A model generated the notes under the pieces. It ran no database searches and had not been told where the DNA came from. It saw only the letters and a list, made by a program, of their open reading frames with translations. The position numbers and the translations under genes were made by a program. Shown here piece by piece: positions 8,476 through 16,712 of a DNA stretch of 64,000 nt (positions within the stretch are counted from its first letter, which is position 1; every line of letters begins with the position of its first letter). The stretch is from Bacteroidia bacterium (GTDB taxonomy: Bacteria > Bacteroidota > Bacteroidia > J057): the NCBI GenBank assembly GCA_030430205.1, contig JAUIGE010000009.1:62001-126000 (forward strand), in the 5' to 3' direction.

Positions 8476-9243
8476 ATGTTAATCATAATTTCTCCCGCAA
8501 AAACACTTGATTTCTCAGAAGAAACAAGATTCACAGATAGCTTTTCGCAGCCTGAAATGCTGCAGGAATCACAGCTGCTTATCAGGCAATTGGCGAAGAT
8601 GAGCGAAAATAAAATAAGCAAGCTGATGAACATCAGCGACAAACTCGCAGCCTTGAATCATGAGCGCTACCAGCGCTTTTCCGTTCCCTTTTCGCCCGTG
8701 AACGCCAAACAGGCCTTATTGGCTTTTAGAGGAGATGTTTACCTGGGTTTTGATTTACAAAACTATAGCGAGGCGGATTATGCTTTCGCCCAGGATCGCT
8801 TGCGCATCCTCTCAGGCCTCTATGGCCTGCTGAAGCCGCTGGATCTCATCCAGCCTTACAGGCTGGAGATGGGTACCCAACTCAAGACCCGAAGAGGCAA
8901 AGACCTCTATGCATTTTGGGGCGGTCGCATCACCAAACAGCTACAGGCAGCCATGGAAGCTGCGGATACGGATATCCTCATCAATCTTGCTTCACATGAA
9001 TACTTCAAATCTGTCAGACAGGATAAGTTGAAAGGCCGCATTATTACGCCTATATTTAAAGAAGAAAGGGACGGACAGCTAAAAATGATATCCCTTTTTG
9101 CGAAAAAAGCACGGGGCCTGATGTCCAATTTTGCCATCAAACACAGGCTCACAGATGTAGAAGAGCTGAAGCATTTTCGCGAAGAAGGCTATACTTTCCG
9201 ACCCGGAGAATCCTCTGAAAGCCAATGGCTTTTTGCCCGGTAA
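8476..9243 (+). CDS. yaaA: peroxide stress protein YaaA (DUF328/UPF0246)
   Basis: The 255-residue product matches YaaA along its whole length: MLIIISPAKTLDF at the N-terminus, a GDVYLGFD segment near 90, LRILSGLYGLLKPLDLIQPYRLEMGT around 115-140, and LINLASHEYFK near 175. YaaA lowers free intracellular iron under hydrogen peroxide stress in E. coli and binds DNA in vitro; the same role is inferred here. It sits between a YeeZ-like SDR and an acyltransferase, all on the same strand with gaps of 6 and 12 bases. Confidence 0.96.
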   Translation: MLIIISPAKTLDFSEETRFTDSFSQPEMLQESQLLIRQLAKMSENKISKLMNISDKLAALNHERYQRFSVPFSPVNAKQALLAFRGDVYLGFDLQNYSEADYAFAQDRLRILSGLYGLLKPLDLIQPYRLEMGTQLKTRRGKDLYAFWGGRITKQLQAAMEAADTDILINLASHEYFKSVRQDKLKGRIITPIFKEERDGQLKMISLFAKKARGLMSNFAIKHRLTDVEELKHFREEGYTFRPGESSESQWLFAR

Positions 9244-9255
9244 ATACAAACATTT

Positions 9256-10461
9256 ATGCCTGCCAACGCGACCACCCCAAAACGCAAAAAACACCCCCGC
9301 GACATGAGCGAGGAGGAATTGCAACTTGCCATCCAGCAAAATATGTCTGTGCTCACCCGGCACTACAGGCCAGAATATATGGCAGGCATGGCAAAGGAGT
9401 TGGTAGAGCTTGTCAAAGTTTATTTCCGGCCTGTGCATATAGGCTTCGAGGCCTTGCCGCCTGAGCGGCCCAAAGAAAATGTGCCTGTCATTTTTGCCAG
9501 CAACCATTCAGGCATGGCCTTCCCCTGGGATGGCATGATCATGGCCGCAGGCCTGATGGAGAAGTATGATTACGACCTCCGAAAGCTTTTTCGCCCCCTG
9601 GCGGCGCCCATGCTTTCGGCCTCCAACCTCATGAATCCCTATTTGCTGCAGGATTGCTGGAAGCGCCTCGGCGCCATCGATGCGAACAGCCTCAACTTCG
9701 AGACCATGATGAATCAGTCCGATTACAATGTCCTGATTTATCCCGAGGGAGTGCCCGGCATCGGCAAAGGCTTTAACAGGCGCTACCAGTTGCAGACTTT
9801 TTCCACCTCCATGGTCCGCATGGCCCTGAAATATGAAACCGATATCATCAGCCTGCTGTGTGTCAATGGCGAATACATCAATCCCCATGCATACCGCATC
9901 AAGTGGATCAACCGCATGGTCAATAAGATCGGCGTTCCTTTTTTATTTATCGGGCCACTCACTATTCCGATGATTTTATTTCCCCTGATTTTTTATTCAG
10001 CTCTTCCTGCCAAACTGATCTACGTTGTAGGCAAAAGGTACAAACCTGCAGAGATGCTGGACAAAGAAGGAGAGGAAATCAGCACAGAAGATATCAGCCA
10101 TCTCCGCGACCAGATCCAGCAGGGGATGCAGGAAGAACTGGACGCTTATGTAAAAGAGCATGGACACAGTCCCTATAAGGTGAAAGAGTTGCTCAAAAAC
10201 CTGCTGAAGCATTGGCGGGACCTGCCCTATACCACGCCTATAGGCTGGCCTGCCCTGTTCACGGAATTTGACAGGCGTTATCATAAGGAGGGAAAAGCGC
10301 CCCAGGGCGTTATCAGGGGCTGGTTTCGCTTCTGGCGAATCGTGATTCGCAACCCCATCGTGCTGGCATATTTCCTGCCGGTTGTGGGTTGGATTCCTAT
10401 TGTTTATAGGGGAATAAGAGGTAGAAAAAAAGTAAAAGCCTGGGAAGGCTCTCATGTCTAA
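9256..10461 (+). CDS. lysophospholipid acyltransferase-like protein (PlsC superfamily)
   Basis: A 401-residue protein with a PlsC-like acyltransferase core. The ASNHSGMAFPWDG stretch near 80 places His and Asp further apart than the HX4D of classical PlsC, as in the LPLAT branch related to mono- and diacylglycerol acyltransferases. The acceptor block LIYPEGVPGIGKGFNR lies near 163. It probably transfers fatty acyl groups onto a glycerolipid or wax-type acceptor at the membrane. A hydrophobic segment near 237-255 and another close to the C-terminus may dock it to the membrane. It ends four bases inside the convergent SMP-30-like gene. Confidence 0.82.
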   Translation: MPANATTPKRKKHPRDMSEEELQLAIQQNMSVLTRHYRPEYMAGMAKELVELVKVYFRPVHIGFEALPPERPKENVPVIFASNHSGMAFPWDGMIMAAGLMEKYDYDLRKLFRPLAAPMLSASNLMNPYLLQDCWKRLGAIDANSLNFETMMNQSDYNVLIYPEGVPGIGKGFNRRYQLQTFSTSMVRMALKYETDIISLLCVNGEYINPHAYRIKWINRMVNKIGVPFLFIGPLTIPMILFPLIFYSALPAKLIYVVGKRYKPAEMLDKEGEEISTEDISHLRDQIQQGMQEELDAYVKEHGHSPYKVKELLKNLLKHWRDLPYTTPIGWPALFTEFDRRYHKEGKAPQGVIRGWFRFWRIVIRNPIVLAYFLPVVGWIPIVYRGIRGRKKVKAWEGSHV

Positions 10462-11519
10462 GGTCGCCGGATTCGGCCCCATTGGGGCTCGCTCAAACTG
10501 CCCAGGTACAGATAGTCTCCTATCTCCTTCACGCTTGTAATCGGCGCAAAAGCGCCCGAAGGGTCCTGCAGATTGTGGATGACTTCCCCTTTCTCATTGA
10601 TACCCAATACAAAACCATACCTGACCGGAGCGGGCTGAACAGCCTCTGGCATCCGATGCACCACTTTTCGGAGAAAAGGATGGGGCAATAATTTGTCGAG
10701 CAAGGCATTGCGAGGATTGGGCAATGCCACCCAGAAAGTGCCCTTTTCATTGTAGGAAATATTGTCGGGAAAGCCGGGAAGGTTTTCGATAAAAACTTCA
10801 CTATCTCCCCTTTTGGGACCTTTTAACCAATATTTCATGATCCTGTATGCGCCTGTTTCATTGACCAAGACATAGGCATCATCAGGCCCCAGGGCTACGC
10901 CGTTTGCAAAGCTCAAGCCTCCCAGCAAAAGCTGGGTATGCTTACGCGCAGGATCATACATAAAGAGCCTTCCGCTCTCACTGTGGGACATGATATCGTC
11001 TTTCCAGTTTCTCACCCCTGAGCCAACAGCAGCATCTGAAAAATAGATTTTTCCATCCGCTGCTATGTCCAAATCATCTACAAAATGAAATGGCTGGCCT
11101 TTATAAGTGCTAGTCAAGGGCAGCACACCGCCTTCCTCATCCACCAAAAGCAATCCTTTTTCGGCATCTGCTACGATCAGCTTTCCAAGGCTGTCAAATG
11201 CCAGTCCCAACGGCCTTCCCCCCGTCTCCGCAAATATCTCAGGATTGCTGCCATCCGCTTGAAATCGGACAATCTTCCCATTCACCAAACCGGCATATAT
11301 ATATCCCGCCGCATCCATGGCCAGATCTTCTGGCCCTTCGCCAAGCTGAGCTGAAAATTTCTCCATCCCGGCCAATGCCTGATTGGGCGCATATATACCT
11401 TCCATGGCAGGCGCAGAAGGAGGGGTCCAGGATTTGGGCTGAATATTTACCGGCCACAGTAAGAGATAGACGATGATGGCGACAAGTACAAACGAAAACA
11501 CTTTTAGAAAAGACTTCAT
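10458..11519 (-). CDS. SMP-30/gluconolactonase/strictosidine synthase-like protein
   Basis: A 353-residue six-bladed beta-propeller with an N-terminal membrane anchor (about residues 5-24). Propeller repeats are visible: EGPEDLAMDAAGYIYAG, GRPLGLAFDSLGKLIVAD, VDDLDIAADGKIYFSDA, SFANGVALGPDDAYVLV, and GFPDNISYNEKGTFWVAL. The family hydrolyses lactones or organophosphates with a central calcium, or condenses alkaloids in plants; the substrate here is unknown. It overlaps the acyltransferase 3' end by four bases and shares a 31-bp divergent promoter region with the next gene. Confidence 0.87.
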   Translation of the reverse strand: MKSFLKVFSFVLVAIIVYLLLWPVNIQPKSWTPPSAPAMEGIYAPNQALAGMEKFSAQLGEGPEDLAMDAAGYIYAGLVNGKIVRFQADGSNPEIFAETGGRPLGLAFDSLGKLIVADAEKGLLLVDEEGGVLPLTSTYKGQPFHFVDDLDIAADGKIYFSDAAVGSGVRNWKDDIMSHSESGRLFMYDPARKHTQLLLGGLSFANGVALGPDDAYVLVNETGAYRIMKYWLKGPKRGDSEVFIENLPGFPDNISYNEKGTFWVALPNPRNALLDKLLPHPFLRKVVHRMPEAVQPAPVRYGFVLGINEKGEVIHNLQDPSGAFAPITSVKEIGDYLYLGSLSEPQWGRIRRP

Positions 11520-11550
11520 ATCGGTAAGTTAGACAAAAATTAAAATTACA

Positions 11551-12486
11551 ATGAAAAACCAATTAAAAGCACCTTTAGCACTCAGTATCCTCATCGTATT
11601 GCTGTTTTCATTTTCGGTAGTACAGGCCCAAAAATACGACCTCAAACTGCGTCTGGAGGACGGAAAATCCTACCAGCTCCAGCAAACTTCTGAGCAAAAA
11701 ATCAACATTAGCGTCATGGGCATGAGCCAGGACATCAATCAGACCATGGTATTTGGATACACTTATCTGGTGGAAAAGATCGAGAATGGCATCCATACCA
11801 TCAAGGTCACCTATGATTTCATTGAAAGCGCCCGTGATGGCGCACAGGGAAGTTTTTCTTACAATTCGAAAGAAGATACTGAGCCTGAAAATCCGGAAGC
11901 TCAATACATGGCGGCACTTATAGGGGAAAGTTTCCACATGAAAATGGACCAAATGGGCAATGTACTCGAAGTAAGCGGCACAGATGCCTTGCTCGAAAAA
12001 GGCCTTTCTAAAATGGAAGGTTTGGATGAAGCGACTCAAAAAGCTGTTAAAGCCCAATTGAAAAATCAATTTGGCGATGAAGCCACGAAGAGCAGCGTGG
12101 GCCAGCTATCTGCTTTTTTCCCAAAAAAGAAAGTAAAAGTCGGAAAATCCTGGAAGCATGATTACAGCACCAAAACCGTGATGGCTTTGGACATGAAAAG
12201 CGTGTATACACTTGAAAAGGTGGAAGATGGAAAAGCATACCTCAACATCACAACCGAAGTGATTCCTGGCCCTACAGAAACATTTGAAATGGGCGAAATG
12301 AGTATGCAATACAGCCTCGAAGGCGTTTACAATGGCACCATGGTAATCGACCTGACAACAGGCTGGACCCTGGAAGGCAATCTGGATCAGGACCTTGGCG
12401 GAACCGTGCAAATCTCAAACCCTTCTTTTGGTGTCGTGGATGCGCCGATGACGATTGGCAGCAACATCAAGATCAAATCGAAATAA
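11551..12486 (+). CDS. DUF6263-like secreted protein
   Basis: A 311-residue protein with a clear signal peptide ending FSVVQAQ near residue 27. The mature part begins with a KYDLKLRLEDGKSYQL strand motif, then a region rich in short beta strands and a KKVKVGKSWKHDY segment near 196. This is the pattern of Bacteroidota exported proteins grouped as DUF6263, whose function is unknown. It is five bases upstream of the TonB-dependent receptor, so the two may act together at the outer membrane, but nothing in the sequence proves it. Confidence 0.75.
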   Translation: MKNQLKAPLALSILIVLLFSFSVVQAQKYDLKLRLEDGKSYQLQQTSEQKINISVMGMSQDINQTMVFGYTYLVEKIENGIHTIKVTYDFIESARDGAQGSFSYNSKEDTEPENPEAQYMAALIGESFHMKMDQMGNVLEVSGTDALLEKGLSKMEGLDEATQKAVKAQLKNQFGDEATKSSVGQLSAFFPKKKVKVGKSWKHDYSTKTVMALDMKSVYTLEKVEDGKAYLNITTEVIPGPTETFEMGEMSMQYSLEGVYNGTMVIDLTTGWTLEGNLDQDLGGTVQISNPSFGVVDAPMTIGSNIKIKSK

Positions 12487-12491
12487 AACCT

Positions 12492-14546
12492 ATGCGGATT
12501 TTTCTGGTATTTGGATTTTGGGGAATGCTATGCCTGGGTTCTTCCTACGCACAATCCTTTGATTATGAATCAGATACCTTAAGCCTGGACGAAGTCCAGG
12601 TTCAAAGTACCCGTACAGGCGGCAGTTTGCTCAGGCAGGCTGCCGCCTTAAGCATTATCCGCAAAGCGGATCTCGAACCCGATGCCGGCATCGCCATCAC
12701 CTCCGCCCTCAACCGCCTTCCCGGCGTCTATATGCAAAGCGGTGCTTTGAATACCAACCGCATCACGATCCGTGGGATCGGCAGCCGCAGCCTCTTCGGC
12801 ACCAACAAGGTCAGAGCCTATCTCGACGATATACCCCTCACGGGAGGAGATGGCGAAACCACTATCGAGGACCTTGACCTCAGCTTGCTGGGAAAAGTAG
12901 AGGTACTCAGAGGCCCTGCCTCCAGTATCTTTGGCGCCGGCCTCGGCGGGGCTATCAATCTGTACAGTGACCATCCCGGTGTGGATCCGCTTGCACTAAG
13001 CTGCCAGCTCCAAACCGGCTCCTACGGCCTAAGAAGGCAGGTTTACCGCCTGAGTCATAGCCAGAAAGGCAGCGCATGGTTTGTCAATTTCAATGACACC
13101 CATAGCGATGGCTACCGCGACAACAACAGCTATGACCGTACTTCGGCCACCATTTTGGGTAGATTGTATCAGGAAAAAAGCAAAACAAGTGTATTTGCAA
13201 GCTGGATTTCATTGAAGGCATTTATTCCTTCTTCGCTTGACAGCGCCACTTTTGCGGAGAATCCGCAGGCTGCAGCTTTCAGCTGGGGCCAGCTACAAGG
13301 CTTTGAAGACTATGACAAAGCCCTGCTGGGCATCAGCCATGGCCAGCAAATTGCAGACCATATATCGCTGAAAGCGAGCGTTTTTGGCAGCTTTCGCGCC
13401 GCCTATGAGTTGCGGCCTTTCAATATCCTGACGGAAAATAACCAGAGCCTGGGCTTTCGGACCTATTTGCATTTTGAAGAAAAAAGCTGGGACCTGAAAC
13501 TCGGAGGAGAGTACTTTTGGGAAAATTATGCCTGGCAAACTTTTGTGCAACAAAATGGCCAAATCGCTGATTTGCTCAGCAACCAACAGGAAATCCGCCG
13601 CTACGCCAACCTTTTTGCCCAGAGCGATATACAGCTCGCTACCCGTTTCCAGCTTACGGCCGGACTCAATCTCAATCAGACCCATTACGATCTTCAGGAT
13701 CGTTTTTTTGCGGACAGCCTCGACCAAAGCGGTCAGTACCGCTTCCAAGCCCAACTTTCCCCCCGCCTGGCTTTGCTGTACAGCCTCTCCCCTACCCAAA
13801 GCTGCTATGCGCAGCTTAGCCATGGTTTTTCACCTCCTTCAGTCGAAGAGAGCCTGAGGCCCGACGGCGCAGTCAATTCTGACATACAGCCCGAAAGTGG
13901 CTGGAATATGGAAATCGGTGCGAGGGGATTTTTGAAAGAAAAATTCAGCTATGATGTGACGCTTTTCCACATGGAAATTCGCAATCTGTTGGTGGCTCGC
14001 AGAACTGATTTTGATCAGTTTGTGGGCGTAAATGCTGGAGCGAGCACGCATAGCGGGCTGGAAGCAGCTTTTTCGTATCAGTTTTTGGAGAAAAAAGTGA
14101 AAACCCAGCTAAGCATTTTTGCCAATGCCCATCTCGGCCGTTACCGCTTTGCGGATTTTGTGGATGATGGCGAGGATTATTCCGGCAATCAATTGACGGG
14201 GGTTCCCGCAGCCAGCCTGCATGCAGGCATTGATTTTCATTCTGCTCCGGGCTTTTATGCCCGGTTGAATGGGCAGTATGTATCGGCTATGCCGATGCGT
14301 GATGACAACAGCATTTTTTCTGAAGCCTTTGAGCTCCTCAATGCAAAGGCCGGCTGGCGCAAAAAACTGGGGAAACGCTGGGAAATGGAGCTTTTTGGCG
14401 GAATAAACAACCTGTTGGACAGCCAATACGCAAGCATGATATTGCCCAATGCCTCAGCTTTTGGCGGCAATGCCCCGAGGTATTATTATCCGGGATTGCC
14501 CCGGAATTATTATGGAGGCATGAAGCTTAATTTGACGATTAGCTGA
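12492..14546 (+). CDS. TonB-dependent outer-membrane receptor
   Basis: A 684-residue receptor with a signal peptide (residues 1-20), a TonB-box-like [12 protein letters not shown] segment, a plug domain (about 40-150) with [22 protein letters not shown] and [18 protein letters not shown], and a 22-strand type barrel ending in an amphipathic strand. There is no N-terminal carboxypeptidase-like domain, so it is not a SusC-type glycan porin; it looks more like FecA-type iron or metal-chelate receptors. The arsR gene starts 41 bases downstream, so a link with metalloid or metal uptake is possible but unproven. Confidence 0.93.
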   Translation: MRIFLVFGFWGMLCLGSSYAQSFDYESDTLSLDEVQVQSTRTGGSLLRQAAALSIIRKADLEPDAGIAITSALNRLPGVYMQSGALNTNRITIRGIGSRSLFGTNKVRAYLDDIPLTGGDGETTIEDLDLSLLGKVEVLRGPASSIFGAGLGGAINLYSDHPGVDPLALSCQLQTGSYGLRRQVYRLSHSQKGSAWFVNFNDTHSDGYRDNNSYDRTSATILGRLYQEKSKTSVFASWISLKAFIPSSLDSATFAENPQAAAFSWGQLQGFEDYDKALLGISHGQQIADHISLKASVFGSFRAAYELRPFNILTENNQSLGFRTYLHFEEKSWDLKLGGEYFWENYAWQTFVQQNGQIADLLSNQQEIRRYANLFAQSDIQLATRFQLTAGLNLNQTHYDLQDRFFADSLDQSGQYRFQAQLSPRLALLYSLSPTQSCYAQLSHGFSPPSVEESLRPDGAVNSDIQPESGWNMEIGARGFLKEKFSYDVTLFHMEIRNLLVARRTDFDQFVGVNAGASTHSGLEAAFSYQFLEKKVKTQLSIFANAHLGRYRFADFVDDGEDYSGNQLTGVPAASLHAGIDFHSAPGFYARLNGQYVSAMPMRDDNSIFSEAFELLNAKAGWRKKLGKRWEMELFGGINNLLDSQYASMILPNASAFGGNAPRYYYPGLPRNYYGGMKLNLTIS

Positions 14547-14550
14547 TCTT

Positions 14551-14564
14551 TTATCGTAATTTGG
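14551..14564. promoter_or_regulatory. possible ArsR half-operator upstream of arsR
   Basis: The sequence TTATCGTAATTTGG lies 24 bases before the arsR start. Its TTATCGTA core is repeated exactly at 14943 in front of the arsI-like gene, where a full dyad is formed. Confidence 0.4.
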
Positions 14565-14587
14565 AGTACATAGCAAATAAAAAAAAC

Positions 14588-14917
14588 ATGGGCGCATCAA
14601 AAACCCTTCTCTTTACCGAAAGTCAAAATCACCTGGCCAATCTTGCAAGAGCCTTGAGCCATCCGGCAAGAATTGCCATTCTCGAAGTGCTTATCCGGCG
14701 CAGAAGCTGCGTCTGCGGAGATATCGTAGAAGAATTGCCACTGGCGCAGGCCACCGTCTCTCAGCATCTGAAAGAGCTGAAAAACGTGGGCCTCATCAAA
14801 GGCGAAATCGAGGGAAAGAAGGTATGCTATTGCATTGACCTGGATAATTGGGAAAAAATTCAAGGCGAATTATCTGCCTTTTTTGACCTGAAATCAGCAT
14901 TTGGTGACTGTTGCTGA
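14588..14917 (+). CDS. arsR: ArsR/SmtB family metalloregulator
   Basis: A 109-residue winged-helix repressor. The sequence [17 protein letters not shown] is the usual N-terminal helix, followed by the metal-binding helix [16 protein letters not shown], which carries the CVC motif of As(III)-sensing ArsR, and the recognition helix [15 protein letters not shown]. Binding of arsenite or antimonite to the CVC cysteines would release DNA. Two further cysteines end the protein (FGDCC). The ATG at 14588 was chosen; an upstream TTG (14561) would add nine residues before the conserved part. It very likely represses the following arsI-like gene and itself through the ATCG/CGAT dyad at 14945-14960 and the half-site at 14551. 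Confidence 0.92.
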   Translation: MGASKTLLFTESQNHLANLARALSHPARIAILEVLIRRRSCVCGDIVEELPLAQATVSQHLKELKNVGLIKGEIEGKKVCYCIDLDNWEKIQGELSAFFDLKSAFGDCC

Positions 14918-14937
14918 AAAAAAACTATTTTTTTCAG
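14914..14937 (+). terminator. A/T-rich hairpin after arsR
   Basis: Ten bases CTGAAAAAAA pair with TTTTTTTCAG around a short centre. It begins at the arsR stop codon. It may attenuate transcription between arsR and arsI; the stem is weak because it is nearly all A-T. Confidence 0.4.
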
Positions 14938-14944
14938 AACCTTT

Positions 14945-14960
14945 ATCGTATTATTGCGAT
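14945..14960. promoter_or_regulatory. putative ArsR operator upstream of arsI-like gene
   Basis: A dyad ATCG-N8-CGAT lies 36 bases upstream of the arsI-like start codon. With its flanking bases it shares TTATCGTA with the site in front of arsR. ArsR family operators are commonly imperfect dyads of this size. Confidence 0.5.
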
Positions 14961-14995
14961 TAAACAATAAAACTTTTTTACCAACTCAAATAATT

Positions 14996-15424
14996 ATGAA
15001 AAGATTACATGTAAACATCCGCGTGAAAGACCTTCAGCAGTCTATTGAATTTTATTCAGCGCTTTTTGCCAGCCAGCCCAGCAAGCAAAAAGAGGATTAT
15101 GCCAAATGGATGCTGGATGATCCGCGCGTCAATTTTTCCATTACAAAAAGCAAATTAAACGGCTCTGGCATAGAGCATCTCGGCATTGAGGCTGAGAGTC
15201 CGGAAGAGTTACAGGAGCTTTACCAGCGGGTAGACAAGGCGCAGATGAGCATGAAGGATGATGGAGAGACGGTTTGCTGCTATGCAAAATCCACCAAAGG
15301 CTGGGTCAATGATCCGCAAAAGGTATCCTGGGAATTGTTTCATACGCATGGAGACAGCGAGAGCTTCTATGCGGCTGAAGAGGAAGGAGCGTGCTGTGGC
15401 ACATCGGGCAGCACTTGCTGCTAA
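14996..15424 (+). CDS. arsI: ArsI/CadI-type vicinal oxygen chelate dioxygenase (C-As lyase)
   Basis: A 142-residue glyoxalase-fold protein. The N-terminus KRLHVNIRVKDLQQSIEFYS and later GIEHLGIEAES supply the first metal ligands, and the diagnostic segment VCCYAKSTKGWVNDPQ carries the adjacent cysteines used by ArsI to bind trivalent organoarsenicals. ArsI cleaves the carbon-arsenic bond of methylarsenite and of reduced aromatic arsenicals with ferrous iron and oxygen. A cysteine-rich tail (ACCGTSGSTCC) could add thiol ligands. Being directly behind arsR supports the arsenic role; CadI-type cadmium induction is the alternative. The ATG at 14996 fits the family start. Confidence 0.85.
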   Translation: MKRLHVNIRVKDLQQSIEFYSALFASQPSKQKEDYAKWMLDDPRVNFSITKSKLNGSGIEHLGIEAESPEELQELYQRVDKAQMSMKDDGETVCCYAKSTKGWVNDPQKVSWELFHTHGDSESFYAAEEEGACCGTSGSTCC

Positions 15425-15450
15425 GATTTTGGCAGGTATTCCAAAAAGAA

Positions 15451-15480
15451 AACCGGCGCTGTTTCCAGCGCCGGTTTTTT
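15451..15480 (+). terminator. rho-independent terminator after arsI
   Basis: A perfect 11-bp GC-rich stem (15451-15461 with 15466-15476) with a TTTC loop is followed by T residues. It closes the arsR-arsI unit and also separates it from the convergent marR gene. Confidence 0.92.
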
Positions 15481-15537
15481 GTAGTTTCAGCCTCTGATAT
15501 GAAATATCAGCTAGGGAATGGGCTGAATGCCTACCGC

Positions 15538-15990
15538 TTAGTCTTCAGATAGCTTTACCTGAGTAATTTTTTCCAAGCCGTCGACTAAAACCATGAAGTG
15601 ATCTTCTTCGATGGCTTTTTTCATACGTGTAGATAATTCACGCAAAAAAGAACCATAGTCATCCAGCAATTTTTTCCCTTTGGGGGAAATGTGGACAAAA
15701 ATGGAACGTCTGTCGCTTTTGGAGTTTACCCTTTTTACTAGCTTCTGCTCTTCCAGGCGGTCTACGATGTTGGTTAGGTTACTCAGCTTAACATTCACCT
15801 TATCACCAATGTCCTTCATTTTTTTCTCGCCTTCATCCTTAAGCAACCTGAGAATTTCTACCTCAGTGCCACTTACTTTGAAGCGCTTTTGAACGACTGT
15901 CTGGTGTTTTCGGATGACATCACTAAGCTGAAAGAGACTACGCTCCAACCTCGCCAACTGCTCCATAGGGGAGCTTTTGGTATCACTCAT
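15538..15990 (-). CDS. MarR family transcriptional regulator
   Basis: A 150-residue winged-helix regulator. The fold is recognisable from VSGTEVEILRLLKDEGEKKMKDIGDKV, the recognition helix KLSNLTNIVDRLEEQKLVKR, and the wing NSKSDRRSIFVHISPKGKKLLDDY with the DxRxxxV signature. Helices at both ends would make the dimer interface. MarR proteins respond to small phenolic or oxidising ligands; the ligand and target are not evident. It is preceded on its own strand by dnaX, with a gap of about 120 bases between. Confidence 0.93.
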   Translation of the reverse strand: MSDTKSSPMEQLARLERSLFQLSDVIRKHQTVVQKRFKVSGTEVEILRLLKDEGEKKMKDIGDKVNVKLSNLTNIVDRLEEQKLVKRVNSKSDRRSIFVHISPKGKKLLDDYGSFLRELSTRMKKAIEEDHFMVLVDGLEKITQVKLSED

Positions 15991-16109
15991 AATGAAAATG
16001 ATTAGGGAATCCTTACCAAAATGTCAAAGATTACAAATTATTCAATCAAATTAATCACTTTCCGTGCAAAAAGTCAAGCATTGAAAGTTATATTCAGAAA
16101 AATCTTCTC

Positions 16110-16712
16110 TCAGTAGATAATTCTAGTCTTAAACTTTTTCTGTAATTCCAATAATGCGGGATTCTTAACACTCATGGCCTTGAGTTTATCCTCTTCAGAA
16201 TAAGGTTTTTGATCGTTGGGATTGATGAATGTGGCCCCTTGTTTTATCTCTACAAATAGTTGGGGCTGGCGGACATTTTCCCTCAAAAAAGGCAACATTT
16301 CCTGGTCTTTCTCCACCAGATTCACGAAGCCCTCAGGCACCGTCAATTCCCAGCAGTTGTGGGTAAAAGCATGTTGGGAAGTTTCTAAAATATTGGCCAG
16401 GTTATGTTTATTCTGCATCTTCAGAATATCCAGGTAGCTGCTAAAGGCTTCCATGAAAACTTCCTGGCTGATGTAAATTTCCTTTTGGATGCTGTAGGAT
16501 TTCACCTCCTCTACTTCCTCCTCTTTCTTGTGTTTATTTTCTTCTTTTACAGCTTCTTTCAAGCTGGAAAGATTGGCGAGTTTACCCAGTTTTTTCCCTT
16601 TGGAAATGGCTCTGGCTGCTTTTTGAGGAATGGAATTTTGAGGTTTTTCGAGTGTTGGTGGAGTCGGAGGTTGTTCCGGCTCAGGAGTTGGGGCTGGGGA
16701 GGAAGTTATGGC
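16110..16712 (-). CDS. dnaX: DnaX tau-specific extension, read in the -1 frame after the A10 slip site
   Basis: In the frame one base back from the main dnaX frame, about 200 codons are open from the A10 run to 16110. They encode a Pro/Thr-rich linker (PAPTPEPEQPPTPPT), a basic stretch, a Lys/Glu-rich linker, and a C-terminal domain (about 115 residues) like the DnaX tau C-terminal domain that binds DnaB helicase and the polymerase alpha subunit. No start codon is needed if it is made by frameshifting; the TTG at 16562 is unlikely to be a real start. Joined to the main part, the product would be about 583 residues, a normal tau length for Bacteroidota. Confidence 0.75.
   Translation of the reverse strand, partial: AITSSPAPTPEPEQPPTPPTLEKPQNSIPQKAARAISKGKKLGKLANLSSLKEAVKEENKHKKEEEVEEVKSYSIQKEIYISQEVFMEAFSSYLDILKMQNKHNLANILETSQHAFTHNCWELTVPEGFVNLVEKDQEMLPFLRENVRQPQLFVEIKQGATFINPNDQKPYSEEDKLKAMSVKNPALLELQKKFKTRIIY

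Noticed and set aside
8476-9243. OxyR-type operator in front of yaaA
   Set aside because: Only six bases separate yaaA from the previous gene, and no palindrome was seen there.
14588-15424. A larger arsenic island (pump, reductase, methyltransferase)
   Set aside because: Only arsR and the arsI-like gene are present in the window; the genes after the terminator are unrelated (marR, dnaX).
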